DNA of 64,000 bases from Sphingomonas sp. CROZ-RG-20F-R02-07 (GCF_022662335.1 NZ_JAKNQJ010000011.1:32230-96229), one strand, 5' to 3'. Counted from the stretch's first letter, positions 26,686 through 35,904 are shown. Made by a program: numbers and translations. Notes: a model not told the origin generated them from the letters alone.

Positions 26686-27577
26686 CGATTTCATTCTCCA
26701 GACCATCCTGCCCGTCACTCATGATCTGGGCGGCTTCAAGGTGCACCGCACCTTGCCGAGCAAGGCGCGGACGATGGTGGGGCCGTTCCTGTTCTTCGAC
26801 CAGATGGGCCCGGCGCAGATGGGCGTGGGCGAAGGCATCGACGTTCGGCCGCATCCGCACATCAACCTGTCGACCGTCACCTATCTGTTCGACGGCGCGA
26901 TCGATCACCGCGATTCGCTCGGCACCGCCGCGCGGATCGAGCCGGGCGCGGTCAATCTGATGACGGCGGGCCACGGCATCGTCCATTCCGAACGCTCTCC
27001 GGGCGACGCCCGGGCCGAAGGCCCGGTGCTGTCGGGCATCCAGACCTGGCTCGCCATGCCCGAGGCGGCCGAGGAAATGGACCCCGCCTTCGAGCATGTC
27101 GAGCGCGATCGCCTGCCGACGATCGACGCGCAGGGCGTGCGGGCGCGGATCATCATGGGATCGCTCTGGGGCCAGACCGCCCCGACCACCACGCATGCCG
27201 GCACCATCTATGCCGATCTCCTGCTCGAACCCGGTGCCGCGATCCCGATCGACGCGGCGGCGGAAGAGCGCGCGGTCTATCTCGCGATGGGCGAGGCGAC
27301 GCTGGAGGGCGTGCCGCTCACCCCGCAGACGCTGTACGTGCTGCGGCCCGGCATCGCCGCCACGTTGCGTTCGGCAAGCGGCGGGCGGGCGATGCTGTGC
27401 GGGGGCGACGCCTTCACCACGCCGCGCCACGTCTGGTGGAATTTCGTCTCCTCGCGGCGTGACCGGATCGAACAGGCCCGCTGCGACTGGAATGCGGGGG
27501 CGTTCCCCAAGGTGCCCGGCGACGATCAGGAATGGATTCCGATCCCCGCCGTGCCCAAGACGGTCAGCTATCCCTGA
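26678..27577 (+). CDS. Pirin family protein
   Basis: 299 residues, bicupin. The N-terminal cupin has the metal ligands HPHINLSTVTYLFDG and AGHGIVHSE (His56, His58, His101 and Glu103 equivalents of human pirin). The C-terminal domain has the pirin-C pattern WWNFVSS. Bacterial pirins are Fe(II) proteins with quercetinase activity or act as redox regulators. It is the last gene of the bolA-started run. Confidence 0.9.
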   Translation: MFDDFILQTILPVTHDLGGFKVHRTLPSKARTMVGPFLFFDQMGPAQMGVGEGIDVRPHPHINLSTVTYLFDGAIDHRDSLGTAARIEPGAVNLMTAGHGIVHSERSPGDARAEGPVLSGIQTWLAMPEAAEEMDPAFEHVERDRLPTIDAQGVRARIIMGSLWGQTAPTTTHAGTIYADLLLEPGAAIPIDAAAEERAVYLAMGEATLEGVPLTPQTLYVLRPGIAATLRSASGGRAMLCGGDAFTTPRHVWWNFVSSRRDRIEQARCDWNAGAFPKVPGDDQEWIPIPAVPKTVSYP

Positions 27578-27668
27578 TCCGGCGCCTGCCGCTTGCGGGC
27601 GGGATCGGGCACGTTCATGATCGAACGACCCCAGGCGATATCGATCGCCGCGGGCGGGAGAGGAAGAC

Positions 27669-28553
27669 ATGGCCGACGGTCTCCAGCGCATAGCACTTGC
27701 CACCGGAGTCGAACTGGACGTGGCGGTGGCCGGCGATCCCGCCGCGCCGCCGATCATCCTGCTCCACGGTTTTCCTGAATCGCATCGCACCTGGCGGCAC
27801 GTGATGCCCGATCTCGCGCGCGACCATTTCGTGCTGGCCCCCGATCAGCGCGGCTATGCCCGCTCGTCCAAGCCCGAGGGCGTCGCCGCCTATGCCGCTG
27901 ATCGGATCGTGGCCGATCTGCTCGCGCTGGCGGATCATTTCGGGATCGCGCGTTTCACGCTCGTGGGGCATGATTGGGGCGGCGCGGTCGCCTGGATGGC
28001 GGCGCTGAAGCATCCGGATCGGGTGGCGCGGCTCGCGATCGTCAACGCGCCGCATCCGTTCGTCTTCCAGAAGACGATCTTCGACGAACCGGCGCAGCGC
28101 CGGGCGAGCCAATATATCCGCGCGTTCCGCGACACCGGCATCGACCAGGGCCTGGTCGGCGCGGGGCTGGAGCGGTTCCTCGGCACCACCTTCGCCAAGC
28201 ATATCACCGGCCCGATCGCGGGCGAGGACAAGGCTGCCTATCTCGACGAATGGAGCCAGCCCGGCGCGATGACCGGCATGCTCAACTGGTATCGCGCGAG
28301 CGCGGTGATCGTCCCCGCCATGGACGAGACACCCGAACGCCCGGGCTTTCTCGACGGCCCCTTCCCGCCGACGCAGATGCCGGTGCTCGCGATCTGGGGC
28401 ATGCAGGACACAGCGCTGCTGCCGAGCCAGCTCGAAGGGCTGGCCGACCATGTGCCGGACCTGACCGTCGCGAAGGTGGACGCCGGGCATTTCGTGCCCT
28501 GGGAAAAGCCGGACGCGGTGATCGCCGCGCTGCGGCGCTGGCTGCCCGAGTAA
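27669..28553 (+). CDS. Alpha/beta hydrolase, epoxide hydrolase-like
   Basis: 294 residues. HGFPESHRTW (33-42) forms the oxyanion hole, and the nucleophile elbow GHDWGG carries Asp102, so the enzyme belongs to the Asp-nucleophile group (epoxide hydrolases or haloacetate dehalogenases). The acid lies near MQDTALL and the base is His in AGHFVPWEKP. The substrate is unknown. It stands alone after pirin, with 91 bp between. Confidence 0.87.
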   Translation: MADGLQRIALATGVELDVAVAGDPAAPPIILLHGFPESHRTWRHVMPDLARDHFVLAPDQRGYARSSKPEGVAAYAADRIVADLLALADHFGIARFTLVGHDWGGAVAWMAALKHPDRVARLAIVNAPHPFVFQKTIFDEPAQRRASQYIRAFRDTGIDQGLVGAGLERFLGTTFAKHITGPIAGEDKAAYLDEWSQPGAMTGMLNWYRASAVIVPAMDETPERPGFLDGPFPPTQMPVLAIWGMQDTALLPSQLEGLADHVPDLTVAKVDAGHFVPWEKPDAVIAALRRWLPE

Positions 28554-28580
28554 GCCGGCGGTCCGGCACCTTACGCCGGC
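28554..28580. terminator. Hairpin between convergent hydrolase and sspB
   Basis: GCCGGCG (28554-28560) pairs with CGCCGGC (28574-28580) over a 13-nt loop. It lies in the 33-bp gap between two convergent stop codons. No strong T-run. Confidence 0.4.
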
Positions 28581-28586
28581 CCCGGA

Positions 28587-29072
28587 CTATTTCTTCCGCT
28601 TGAAATCCACCGCGACGACATTCGAGCCGTCCTCGACGGGCACCGCCGTCGGGCCGTCATTCTCGGCCGAGTCGTGCGGCTCGGGCCCATCGTCGGGGCC
28701 CTCCTGCGCCTGGAAGCGCAGCTCGAAATTGACCGCGGGGTCGTGGAAGCCGGTGATCGCCGAATAGGGCACCACCAGTTTGGACGGCACCTGGTTGAAG
28801 CTCAGGCCCACCGAGAAGCGCGAATCGTCCACCAGCAGATCCCAGTACCGGTTCTGCAGGACGATCGTCATCTCGTCGGGGAACCGTTCCATCAGCCGCT
28901 GCGGGATGTCGACGCCCGGCGCCTGCGTCTTGAACGTGATGTAGAAATGATGCTCGCCGGGCAGGCCGCCGCTTTCGGCGACGCTGCCGAGCACACGGCC
29001 GACGACCGCGCGCAGCGCCTCCTGCACGATTTCGTCATAGGGAATCAGGCTGTCGGGCATTCCGTCGGTCAT
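28587..29072 (-). CDS. sspB: ClpXP protease adaptor SspB (alphaproteobacterial type)
   Basis: 161 residues. The core IPYDEIVQEALRAVVGRVLG, HHFYITFKTQAPGVDIP, MTIVLQNRYWDLLVD and FSVGLSFNQVPSKLVVPY is the SspB-alpha fold that delivers ssrA-tagged proteins to ClpXP. A variable linker then leads to the basic C-terminal end VVAVDFKRKK, which matches the ClpX-binding XB peptide. ATG at 29072 starts the conserved part. It is divergent from hisB. Confidence 0.92.
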   Translation of the reverse strand: MTDGMPDSLIPYDEIVQEALRAVVGRVLGSVAESGGLPGEHHFYITFKTQAPGVDIPQRLMERFPDEMTIVLQNRYWDLLVDDSRFSVGLSFNQVPSKLVVPYSAITGFHDPAVNFELRFQAQEGPDDGPEPHDSAENDGPTAVPVEDGSNVVAVDFKRKK

Positions 29073-29145
29073 GCCCCTTGGACTAGCGGGGTTTGGGGGG
29101 CGGTCAAGATTGCATGGTGCGGCAGGGCCGTTATGAACGGCGGCC

Positions 29146-29733
29146 ATGCGCATCGCCACGATCAACCGCTCCACCGCCGAGACCCGGATCGACGTCACGG
29201 TGAACCTCGACGGCACCGGCGCGTACCGAATCGCGACCGGCATCGGCTTTCTCGACCACATGCTCGAACAGCTTTCGCGCCATTCGCTGATCGATCTCGA
29301 CGTGAGCGTGGCGGGCGACCTGCACATCGACGGGCACCACACCACCGAGGATTCGGCGATCGCGATCGGCGAGGCGGTGGCCAAAGCGCTCGGCGACAAG
29401 CGCGGCATCCGCCGCTATGGCGACGCGCTCTCGCCGATGGACGAGACGCTCACCCGCGTCGCGCTCGACATTTCGGGCCGTCCCTGGCTGGTGTGGAAGA
29501 CCGCGTTCACGATGAACCGCCTGGGCGATCTCGACACCGAGCTGATCGAACATTGGTTCCACAGCTTCGCGCAGGCCGCCGGGATCACGCTCCACGTCGA
29601 GACGCTGTACGGGCAGAACAACCACCATATCGTCGAGAGTGCGTACAAGGGCCTCGCGCGGGCCCTGCGCATCGCGGTCGAGATCGATCCGCGCAAGGCG
29701 GACGCGATCCCGTCGACCAAGGGCGTGCTGTGA
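29146..29733 (+). CDS. hisB: Imidazoleglycerol-phosphate dehydratase
   Basis: 195 residues, monofunctional HisB. Metal-binding segments [30 protein letters not shown] and [12 protein letters not shown] are intact. It converts imidazole glycerol phosphate to imidazole acetol phosphate. It is first of the hisBH-A-F-E run; its stop overlaps hisH (GTGA). A small inverted repeat GCCGTT/AACGGC lies just upstream of the ATG at 29127-29141. Confidence 0.96.
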   Translation: MRIATINRSTAETRIDVTVNLDGTGAYRIATGIGFLDHMLEQLSRHSLIDLDVSVAGDLHIDGHHTTEDSAIAIGEAVAKALGDKRGIRRYGDALSPMDETLTRVALDISGRPWLVWKTAFTMNRLGDLDTELIEHWFHSFAQAAGITLHVETLYGQNNHHIVESAYKGLARALRIAVEIDPRKADAIPSTKGVL

Positions 29734-30341
29734 CGGGGAGCGTTGCGCTGATCGATTACGGCGCGGGCAACCTCCATTCGGTCGAGAATGCGTTGCGCGC
29801 CGCCGGTGCCGCGGACGTGGCGGTGACCGCCGATCCGGAGGTGGTCGCGAAGGCCGACCGGATCGTGCTGCCCGGCGTCGGCGCGTTCGGGGCGTGTGCG
29901 GCGGCGCTGCGCGGCGTACCCGGCATGATCGAGGCGATGGAGACGCGCGTGCGGCGCGAGGCAGCGCCGTTCCTGGGCATCTGCGTCGGCATGCAGCTGA
30001 TGGCGGACACCGGCGAGGAGATGGGCATTCATGCCGGCCTCGGCTGGATCGCGGGCACCGTGCGGCGGCTCGATCCGGCGCGCAAGTTGGCGAAGGTGCC
30101 ACATATGGGATGGAATGATGTAGCACCCAAACTGTCCCATCCGCTGATCGCGGCGGGCGAGGCCTATTTCCTCCACAGCTATGCCTTCGACGGGGCCGAC
30201 GTGATCGCGACCACCGACCATGCCGGCCCCGTCACCGCCGCGATCGCGCGCGACACGATGGTGGGCGTGCAATTCCATCCCGAGAAGAGCCAGCGCTACG
30301 GCCTGGCCCTGCTCGAACGCTTTCTGGAGTGGCGGCCGTGA
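29730..30341 (+). CDS. hisH: Imidazole glycerol phosphate synthase, glutaminase subunit
   Basis: 203 residues. A class I glutamine amidotransferase with the triad Cys85 (FLGICVGMQ), His183 and Glu185 (QFHPEKS) and the N-terminal [12 protein letters not shown]. It supplies ammonia to HisF. GTG at 29730 overlaps the hisB stop, and its end overlaps the hisA start by 4 bp. Confidence 0.96.
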   Translation: MTGSVALIDYGAGNLHSVENALRAAGAADVAVTADPEVVAKADRIVLPGVGAFGACAAALRGVPGMIEAMETRVRREAAPFLGICVGMQLMADTGEEMGIHAGLGWIAGTVRRLDPARKLAKVPHMGWNDVAPKLSHPLIAAGEAYFLHSYAFDGADVIATTDHAGPVTAAIARDTMVGVQFHPEKSQRYGLALLERFLEWRP

Positions 30342-31087
30342 GCCTCATCGTCTTTCCCGCGATCGACCTGAAGGCAGGCCAGGTCGTCCGCCTCGCCGAG
30401 GGCGATATGGACCGCGCCACCGTCTATGGCGACGATCCCGCCGCGCAGGCGATGCTCTTCGCCGGGGCCGGGGCGCAGCATCTGCACGTCGTCGATCTCG
30501 ACGGCGCGTTCGCGGGCAATTCGGTCAACGGCGAGGCGGTGAAGGCGATCGTCGAACGCTTTCCCGGCCATGTCCAGCTGGGCGGCGGGATCCGCACCCG
30601 GGCCAGCGTCGAGCGCTGGTTCGACCTGGGCGTGGCGCGCGTGGTGATCGGCACTGCGGCTCTGGAGGATCCCGAATTCGTCCGCGCCGCTGCACGTGAC
30701 TTTCCCGGCGGGATCGTCGTGGCGGTGGACGCGAAGGACGGCATGGTCGCCACCAAGGGCTGGGCCGACGTCTCGACCGTCTCCGCCACCGATCTCGCGC
30801 GCCGGTTCGAGGATGCGGGCGTGGCCGCGCTGCTGTTCACCGATGTGGGCCGCGACGGCATGCTGAAGGGCTGCAACGTCGAGGCGACGGTCGATCTAGC
30901 ACGCGCGGTGGCGATCCCGGTCATCGCGAGCGGCGGCGTGAAGGGGATCGGCGACATCCACGTGCTGGCGCTCCACGCCCGCGCCAAGGATGGAAACGGG
31001 GGCGTGGAGGGCGTCATCACCGGCCGGGCACTGTACGACGGCCGCCTCGACCTGGCGGCGGCGCTGAGCGTGGCGGCGGCGGCGTGA
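30338..31087 (+). CDS. hisA: ProFAR isomerase HisA
   Basis: 249 residues. The (beta/alpha)8 barrel has [14 protein letters not shown] with the first catalytic Asp, [35 protein letters not shown] with the second catalytic Asp, and VIASGGVKG. It isomerises ProFAR to PRFAR. GTG at 30338 overlaps the hisH stop. A 268-bp repeat-filled gap follows before hisF. Confidence 0.95.
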   Translation: MSLIVFPAIDLKAGQVVRLAEGDMDRATVYGDDPAAQAMLFAGAGAQHLHVVDLDGAFAGNSVNGEAVKAIVERFPGHVQLGGGIRTRASVERWFDLGVARVVIGTAALEDPEFVRAAARDFPGGIVVAVDAKDGMVATKGWADVSTVSATDLARRFEDAGVAALLFTDVGRDGMLKGCNVEATVDLARAVAIPVIASGGVKGIGDIHVLALHARAKDGNGGVEGVITGRALYDGRLDLAAALSVAAAA

Positions 31088-31090
31088 GCG

Positions 31091-31335
31091 TTCACGCGGA
31101 GGCGCGGAGGCGCGGAGCGCCGGTAGCACTGTGGGCGAGTTCTCGCGCTAAGACGCGAAGACGCGAAGAGGTTCTTCGCGGCGCAGCCGCCTCGATTTTT
31201 ACGGCAGCGGACGCCCCGTTCGGAGCGAAGAGCGACCGCGAAGCACCCCCACCCTCTTTGCGTCTTCGCGTCTTCGCGCGAACACCCTGCCTGCGGCGCA
31301 ACGCCCCCCTCCGCGCCTCCACGCCTCCGCATGGA
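31091..31335. repeat. Nested inverted-repeat (REPIN-like) element between hisA and hisF
   Basis: Two nested inverted pairs fill the 268-bp hisA-hisF gap. The outer arms are GCGGAGGCGCGGAGGCGCGG at 31091-31117 and CTCCGCGCCTCCACGCCTCC at 31310-31335. The inner arms are AAGACGCGAAGACGCGAAGA at about 31150-31170 and TTTGCGTCTTCGCGTCTTCG at about 31257-31276. No plausible gene lies between. It differs in sequence from the other repeat families here. Read-through must continue for hisF to be transcribed with the operon. Confidence 0.7.
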
Positions 31336-31355
31336 CCCTCATCGGAGCACCGCCC

Positions 31356-32138
31356 ATGACCGTCCGCGCGCGCGTGATCCCGTGTCTCGACGTGGCGAAC
31401 GGCCGCGTGGTGAAGGGTGTGAACTTCGTGGCGCTGCGCGATGCGGGCGATCCGGTCGAACAGGCGCGCGCCTATGATGCGGCGGGCGCGGACGAATTGT
31501 GCTTCCTCGACATCACCGCCACGCACGAGGCGCGCGGCACGATCCTTGACGTCGTGCGGCGCACCGCGGCGGTGTGCTTCATGCCGCTGACCGTCGGCGG
31601 CGGAGTGGGCGGGATCGACGATGCGCGCGCACTTCTGCTGGCGGGCGCTGACAAGGTGGCGGTCAATTCCGCCGCGGTGGCGCGGCCCGAGCTGGTCGGC
31701 GAGATGGCCGAGCGGTTCGGCAGCCAGTGCGTCGTCGCCTCGATCGATGCGCGCCGCTCGGGCGAAGGCTGGGAGGTGTTTACGCATGGCGGGCGGCGCG
31801 GCACCGGGATCGACGCGGTGGCGCACGCGATCCGGCTGGCCGAACTGGGCGCGGGCGAGCTGCTCGTCACCTCGATGGACCGCGACGGCACGCGCGGCGG
31901 CTACGACCTGGCGCTGACGCGCATGATCGCCGATCGCACCGGCGTGCCCGTCGTGGCGAGCGGCGGCGTGGGCGGCCTGGACGATCTCGTCGCGGGGATC
32001 GTCGAAGGCGGTGCCTCGGCCGTGCTCGCCGCGTCGATCTTCCATTTCGGCGAAGCGTCGATCGGCGAGGCGCACGCCGCACTCGCCGCCGCGGGCGTGC
32101 CGGTGCGCACGCCGCTCGCCGGCACGCACACGGGCTGA
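31356..32138 (+). CDS. hisF: Imidazole glycerol phosphate synthase, cyclase subunit
   Basis: 260 residues. A (beta/alpha)8 barrel with [16 protein letters not shown] (catalytic Asp12), [22 protein letters not shown] (second catalytic Asp) and VVASGGVGG. With HisH it makes IGP and AICAR. The ATG has GGAGCACC upstream. The C-terminal tail LAGTHTG is short and polar. Confidence 0.96.
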   Translation: MTVRARVIPCLDVANGRVVKGVNFVALRDAGDPVEQARAYDAAGADELCFLDITATHEARGTILDVVRRTAAVCFMPLTVGGGVGGIDDARALLLAGADKVAVNSAAVARPELVGEMAERFGSQCVVASIDARRSGEGWEVFTHGGRRGTGIDAVAHAIRLAELGAGELLVTSMDRDGTRGGYDLALTRMIADRTGVPVVASGGVGGLDDLVAGIVEGGASAVLAASIFHFGEASIGEAHAALAAAGVPVRTPLAGTHTG

Positions 32139-32148
32139 CGGCCGGGCC

Positions 32149-32328
32149 ATGCGCGCGCTTCCCGCCCTTCTGCTCGCCGCCCGCGCAGACGCGGTCCAAT
32201 CGGGGCATAGCGGCGTCGCGCATCCCCGCACCGGGCCCGAGATTTCGGATTTCGCGCTGTTCGCCTGCGCGGCGATCGGCGTGTGGCTGGTGCGCCGGGC
32301 GCTGCGCGCGCGCTTCCGCAAGGATTGA
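32149..32328 (+). CDS. Small membrane protein with PEP-CTERM-like tail
   Basis: 59 residues between hisF and hisE. A short N-terminal segment is followed by GPEISDF, one hydrophobic helix ([13 protein letters not shown]) and a basic end ([11 protein letters not shown]). The order Pro-Glu motif, helix, Arg cluster resembles a PEP-CTERM sorting signal, though the motif is degenerate. The reading frame is consistent with high-GC coding bias. Function unknown; it may simply be an inner-membrane mini-protein. Confidence 0.5.
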   Translation: MRALPALLLAARADAVQSGHSGVAHPRTGPEISDFALFACAAIGVWLVRRALRARFRKD

Positions 32329-32360
32329 CCGCCTCCGCCGCTTGCGCCAGCAGGAGCGTC

Positions 32361-32696
32361 ATGAGCGACGACAGCTTCGACCGCCTGGAAGCCACCATCC
32401 GCGCGCGCCGCGATGCGCCGGCCAAGACCTCCTACACCGCCAGCCTGTTCGCCCGCGGCCGCGCCAAGATCGCGCAGAAGCTGGGCGAGGAGGCGGTCGA
32501 GACGGTGATCGCGGCGATGGGCGACTCGCCCGCCGCGATCGTCCCCGAGGCCGCCGATCTGATGTTCCATCTCGCCGTGCTGCTGGCGGACGCCGGGCTG
32601 TCGCTCGACGACGTGCGCGCCGAACTGACGCGGCGCGAGGGGCTGTCGGGAATCGCCGAGAAGGCCGCCCGCGCGAAGGCCATTACCGGGGATTGA
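32361..32696 (+). CDS. hisE: Phosphoribosyl-ATP diphosphatase
   Basis: 111 residues. The all-alpha MazG-like pyrophosphohydrolase has [31 protein letters not shown], with the EExxE metal site, and [12 protein letters not shown]. It hydrolyses phosphoribosyl-ATP to phosphoribosyl-AMP. ATG at 32361 has CAGGAG upstream. No fused HisI domain; hisI is not in the window. Confidence 0.95.
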   Translation: MSDDSFDRLEATIRARRDAPAKTSYTASLFARGRAKIAQKLGEEAVETVIAAMGDSPAAIVPEAADLMFHLAVLLADAGLSLDDVRAELTRREGLSGIAEKAARAKAITGD

Positions 32697-32698
32697 CC

Positions 32699-33076
32699 AT
32701 GCCGATCGACGCCACGCTGCCCTATGACGACCAGAACGTCTTCGCGCGGATCCTGCGCGGCGAGATCCCGTCGCGGCGGGTGTATGAGGACGAATGGGCG
32801 ATCGCCTTCCACGATCTGGCGCCCCAGGCACCGACGCACCTGCTCGTCATCCCGCGCGGCGCCTATGTCTCGTGGGACGATTTCAGCGCGCGTGGGAGCG
32901 AGGCGGAGATCGCCGGCTTCGTCCGCGCGGTAGGCCAGGTGGCGCGCGCGGCCGGGCTGGTCGCGCCCGGCTATCGGCTGCTCGCCAACACCGGGCCGCA
33001 TGCCGGGCAGGAAGTGCCGCATCTCCACGTCCACCTGTTCGGTGGCGCGGCGCTCGGGCCAATGCTGGCGCGCTGA
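32699..33076 (+). CDS. HIT family (histidine triad) protein
   Basis: 125 residues of the HINT type: DQNVFARILRGEIPSRRVYED at the N terminus, then LLANTGPHAGQEVPHLHVHLFGG, with the HxHxH catalytic triad intact. It hydrolyses nucleotide phosphoramidates such as aminoacyl-AMP. It starts 2 bp after the hisE stop and so belongs to the his transcript, a common arrangement in alphaproteobacteria. Confidence 0.93.
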   Translation: MPIDATLPYDDQNVFARILRGEIPSRRVYEDEWAIAFHDLAPQAPTHLLVIPRGAYVSWDDFSARGSEAEIAGFVRAVGQVARAAGLVAPGYRLLANTGPHAGQEVPHLHVHLFGGAALGPMLAR

Positions 33077-33166
33077 ACGCCGGGGATTGCGTTGACGGGT
33101 TTTGCCACTAGGCTCGACCGCTTAACCGGAAGTGGCGGCCGCCGGGGGGTGGCCAAGGGAGATTTG

Positions 33167-34729
33167 ATGGCAGAACCCGCACACGGGCTTCTCGCACGCA
33201 TGATGCTTCGCAAGACGGTCGAGCAGGTGCAGCGCGAATCCGAGACGAGCGAACTCAAGCGCACGCTGGGGCCCTGGAACCTGGTGTTCCTCGGCATCGG
33301 CTGCATTATCGGCGCGGGCATCTTCGTCCGCACGGGCAGCGCGGCGTCGCTCCACGCCGGGCCTGCGGTGCTGCTGTCGTTCCTGATCGCGGGCGTGATC
33401 TGTGCGCTGGCCGGGCTCTGCTATGCCGAGCTGTCGTCCACCCTTCCCGTGTCAGGCTCCGCCTATACCTATAGCTATGCGACGGTGGGCGAGTTCGCGG
33501 CCTGGATCATGGGCGCGCTGCTGCTGCTCGAATATGGTCTGGCGGCATCGGTCGTGGCGGTCGGCTGGGGTGGCTATGTCGTCAGCCTGCTGGGCGATTT
33601 CGGCATCGTCATTCCGCCCGAGCTGACCGGCCCGGCCGGCTATCCGATCCTGAAGGACGGCGTGGCCGTGCTCGGCGCGAACGGCCAGCCGCTGCACACG
33701 CTCTTCAACCTGCCCGCCTTCCTGATCTGCGCGGTGCTCGCCTGCCTGCTCGTCGTCGGCGTGTCGGAAAGCGCGAAGGTGAACAACATCATCGTCGCGG
33801 TTAAGATGACGGTGATCGTGGCCTTCATCCTGATCGTCGGCTGGTACGTGATCGAGCATATCGACACGCTGAAACAGAACTGGACGCCGTTCATCCCCGA
33901 GAACAACGGCAACAAGGGCGAGTTCGGCTGGAGCGGCATCATCCGCGCGGCGTCGATCGTGTTCTTCGCCTATATCGGCTTCGAAGCGGTCTCGACCGCG
34001 GGCCAGGAGGCCAAGGACCCCAAGAAGGACATGCCGATCGGCATCATCGGCTCGCTGGTGGTCTGCACGATCCTCTACATCCTCGTCTCGATCGTGATGA
34101 CGCTGGTGGTCAACTACAAGATGCTGAACGTGCCCGATCCGGTCGCCGTCGCGGTCGACGCGCTGGGGCCGCAATGGGCCTGGTTCGCCAAGCTGGTGAA
34201 GGCTGGCGCGATCGTCGGGCTCACCTCGGTCGTGCTGGTGCTGATGTACGGCCAGACGCGCATCTTCTACACGATGGCGCGCGATGGCCTGTTGCCGCGC
34301 GTGTTCGCGACGGTGCACCCGAAGTTCAAGACGCCGTGGGTCAACACGATCGTCGTCGGCATCATCACTGGCGTCGCCGCGGCGATCTTCGACATCAACG
34401 CGCTGGGCGACATGACCTCGGTCGGCACGCTCCTGGCGTTCGCGATCGTCTGCCTGTCGGTGATCTGGCTGCGGCGCACGCATCCCGAACTGCCGCGCGG
34501 TTTCGTCGTGCCCTTCTATCCGGTGCTGCCGGCGCTCGGCATCATCTCGTGCATCTGGCTCATCAGCGGCATCGAGTGGAACGTGCTGGTGTTCTTCTTC
34601 TGGTATGCGGTCGCCGCGATCGTGCTGTATTTCGTGTACGGCATGCGCAACAGCCGGCTGTACCACGGCGTGGACGACAATGGCCGGCCGCTGGGCGGCG
34701 CGATGGCGCCTCCGGGGGTGCAGCCCTGA
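33167..34729 (+). CDS. APC superfamily amino-acid permease
   Basis: 520 residues with about 12 membrane helices. The helix-1 signature LGIGCIIGAGIFVRTG of the amino acid-polyamine-organocation family is present, along with FFAYIGFEAVSTAGQEAKDP in helix 6. The overall sequence resembles cationic or general amino-acid transporters of the YfnA/CAT group. ATG at 33167 has AAGGGA 6 nt upstream. It is followed by a strong terminator. Confidence 0.9.
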   Translation: MAEPAHGLLARMMLRKTVEQVQRESETSELKRTLGPWNLVFLGIGCIIGAGIFVRTGSAASLHAGPAVLLSFLIAGVICALAGLCYAELSSTLPVSGSAYTYSYATVGEFAAWIMGALLLLEYGLAASVVAVGWGGYVVSLLGDFGIVIPPELTGPAGYPILKDGVAVLGANGQPLHTLFNLPAFLICAVLACLLVVGVSESAKVNNIIVAVKMTVIVAFILIVGWYVIEHIDTLKQNWTPFIPENNGNKGEFGWSGIIRAASIVFFAYIGFEAVSTAGQEAKDPKKDMPIGIIGSLVVCTILYILVSIVMTLVVNYKMLNVPDPVAVAVDALGPQWAWFAKLVKAGAIVGLTSVVLVLMYGQTRIFYTMARDGLLPRVFATVHPKFKTPWVNTIVVGIITGVAAAIFDINALGDMTSVGTLLAFAIVCLSVIWLRRTHPELPRGFVVPFYPVLPALGIISCIWLISGIEWNVLVFFFWYAVAAIVLYFVYGMRNSRLYHGVDDNGRPLGGAMAPPGVQP

Positions 34730-34751
34730 TCGCCGGACCGGTGGTTTGAGA

Positions 34752-34787
34752 AAAAGGGCCGCGGGAGAATGCTCCCGCGGCCCTTTT
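34752..34787 (+). terminator. Rho-independent terminator of the permease gene
   Basis: A 16-bp nearly uninterrupted stem starting AAAAGGGCCGCGGGAG, a 4-nt loop AATG and the complementary arm end in CCCTTTT. The A-tract on the left lets it work in both directions for the convergent permease and kinase genes. Confidence 0.9.
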
Positions 34788-34807
34788 CGTTTGGTCGTCC
34801 CGAACCC

Positions 34808-34899
34808 GTTCCCCGGCGAAGGCCGGGGCCCAGTTGAGAAGGCCGTGGTGGATCATCACCAAGCTTCACCCACCTGGGCCCCGGCTTCCGCCGGGGAAC
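34808..34899. repeat. REPIN-like element, GTTCCCCGGCGAAGG family, intergenic copy
   Basis: Two inverted 26-bp arms (34808-34833 and 34874-34899, two mismatches) enclose a 40-bp spacer. Each arm is itself a hairpin (CCCCGGC GAAG GCCGGGG). The spacer contains GTGGTGGA and ends in CCCACC, both also found, inverted, in the copy inside the BCKDH E2 gene at 49331-49434. It lies between the permease terminator and the stop of the PfkB kinase, and runs up to 6 bp from that stop. Confidence 0.8.
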
Positions 34900-34905
34900 C
34901 AAATT

Positions 34906-35904
34906 TCACCCTAGCCGGCTGGCCGCCAGCGCCTTCAGGTCCACCTGCGGCCGCGCGCCGACATGGCTGATGATCTCGGCCGCGCAGATCGCGCCCAGCG
35001 TCAGCGACGCGTCCAGGCCGTGGCCCTGCGCTTGGCCGTGGAGGAAGCCCGCGGCGAACAGGTCGCCCGCGCCCGTGGTGTCCACCACCTTGGCGATCGG
35101 CTGCGCGGCGACGGTGCCGCGCGTTCCGTTCTGGATCGCGCACGCGCCCTGCTCCCCGCGCGTGACAACCAGGGTCGGCACCTGCGCCGAGACCTGCGCC
35201 AGCGCCCCCTCGAAATCCGCGCCGCCCGCCAGCGCCAGCAGCTCGGCCTCGTTGGCGAACAGGATGTCGATCAGCCCGTCGGCGATCAGCTTGCGGAAAT
35301 CGTCGCCGTGGCGGCTGATGCAGAAGGTGTCGCTCAAGGTGAACGCCACCTTGCGGCTGGCCTTGCGCGCCACCTCGATCGCGGCGCGCATTGCGGCGCG
35401 CGGCTCCTCGGGATCCCACAGATAACCCTCGAGATACAGGATCGCCGCGTCGGCGATCAGCGTGCGGTCGAGCGCCGATTCGGGCAGGAACTGCGAGGCG
35501 CCGAGGAACGTGTTCATCGTACGCTGGCCATCGGGCGTTACGAAGATCAGGCAGCGCGCGGTCGTCGGCTCACCGGCGCGGACCGCGGTGTCGAACTGGA
35601 TGCCGACCGAGCGGATGTCGTGCGCGAACACCTCGCCCAGCTGATCGTCCGCCACCTGGCCGATGAAGCCGCACTTGCCGCCCAGCGCCGCGATCCCTGC
35701 GACGGTGTTCGCCGCCGAACCGCCGCTCGCCTCCAGCCCCGGGCCCATCTTGGCATAGAGCGCATCGGCCTCGCCGGGCGAGAACATGAGCTGCATCGAG
35801 CCCTTCGTCATGCCCTCGGCGGCGAGGAAAGCGTCATCGGCCTGTGCCAGGATGTCGACGATGGCGTTGCCGATCGCGACGACGTCATAGGTGGGGGTGC
35901 TCAA
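34906..35904 (-). CDS. PfkB family carbohydrate/adenosine kinase
   Basis: 332 residues. The ribokinase fold has AIGNAIVDILAQ at the N terminus, GGSAANTVAGIAALGG (substrate site), and near the C terminus DTTGAGDLFAAGFL with the catalytic Asp and anion hole. The sequence follows the alphaproteobacterial group annotated as adenosine kinase. Direct proof of the substrate is not available. The start is probably TTG at 35904, preceded by GGAGAG; no ATG fits the conserved N terminus. Confidence 0.85.
   Translation of the reverse strand: MSTPTYDVVAIGNAIVDILAQADDAFLAAEGMTKGSMQLMFSPGEADALYAKMGPGLEASGGSAANTVAGIAALGGKCGFIGQVADDQLGEVFAHDIRSVGIQFDTAVRAGEPTTARCLIFVTPDGQRTMNTFLGASQFLPESALDRTLIADAAILYLEGYLWDPEEPRAAMRAAIEVARKASRKVAFTLSDTFCISRHGDDFRKLIADGLIDILFANEAELLALAGGADFEGALAQVSAQVPTLVVTRGEQGACAIQNGTRGTVAAQPIAKVVDTTGAGDLFAAGFLHGQAQGHGLDASLTLGAICAAEIISHVGARPQVDLKALAASRLG

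Noticed and set aside
31091..31335. CRISPR array
   Set aside because: Repeats are inverted and nested, not direct with unique spacers, and there is no cas gene.
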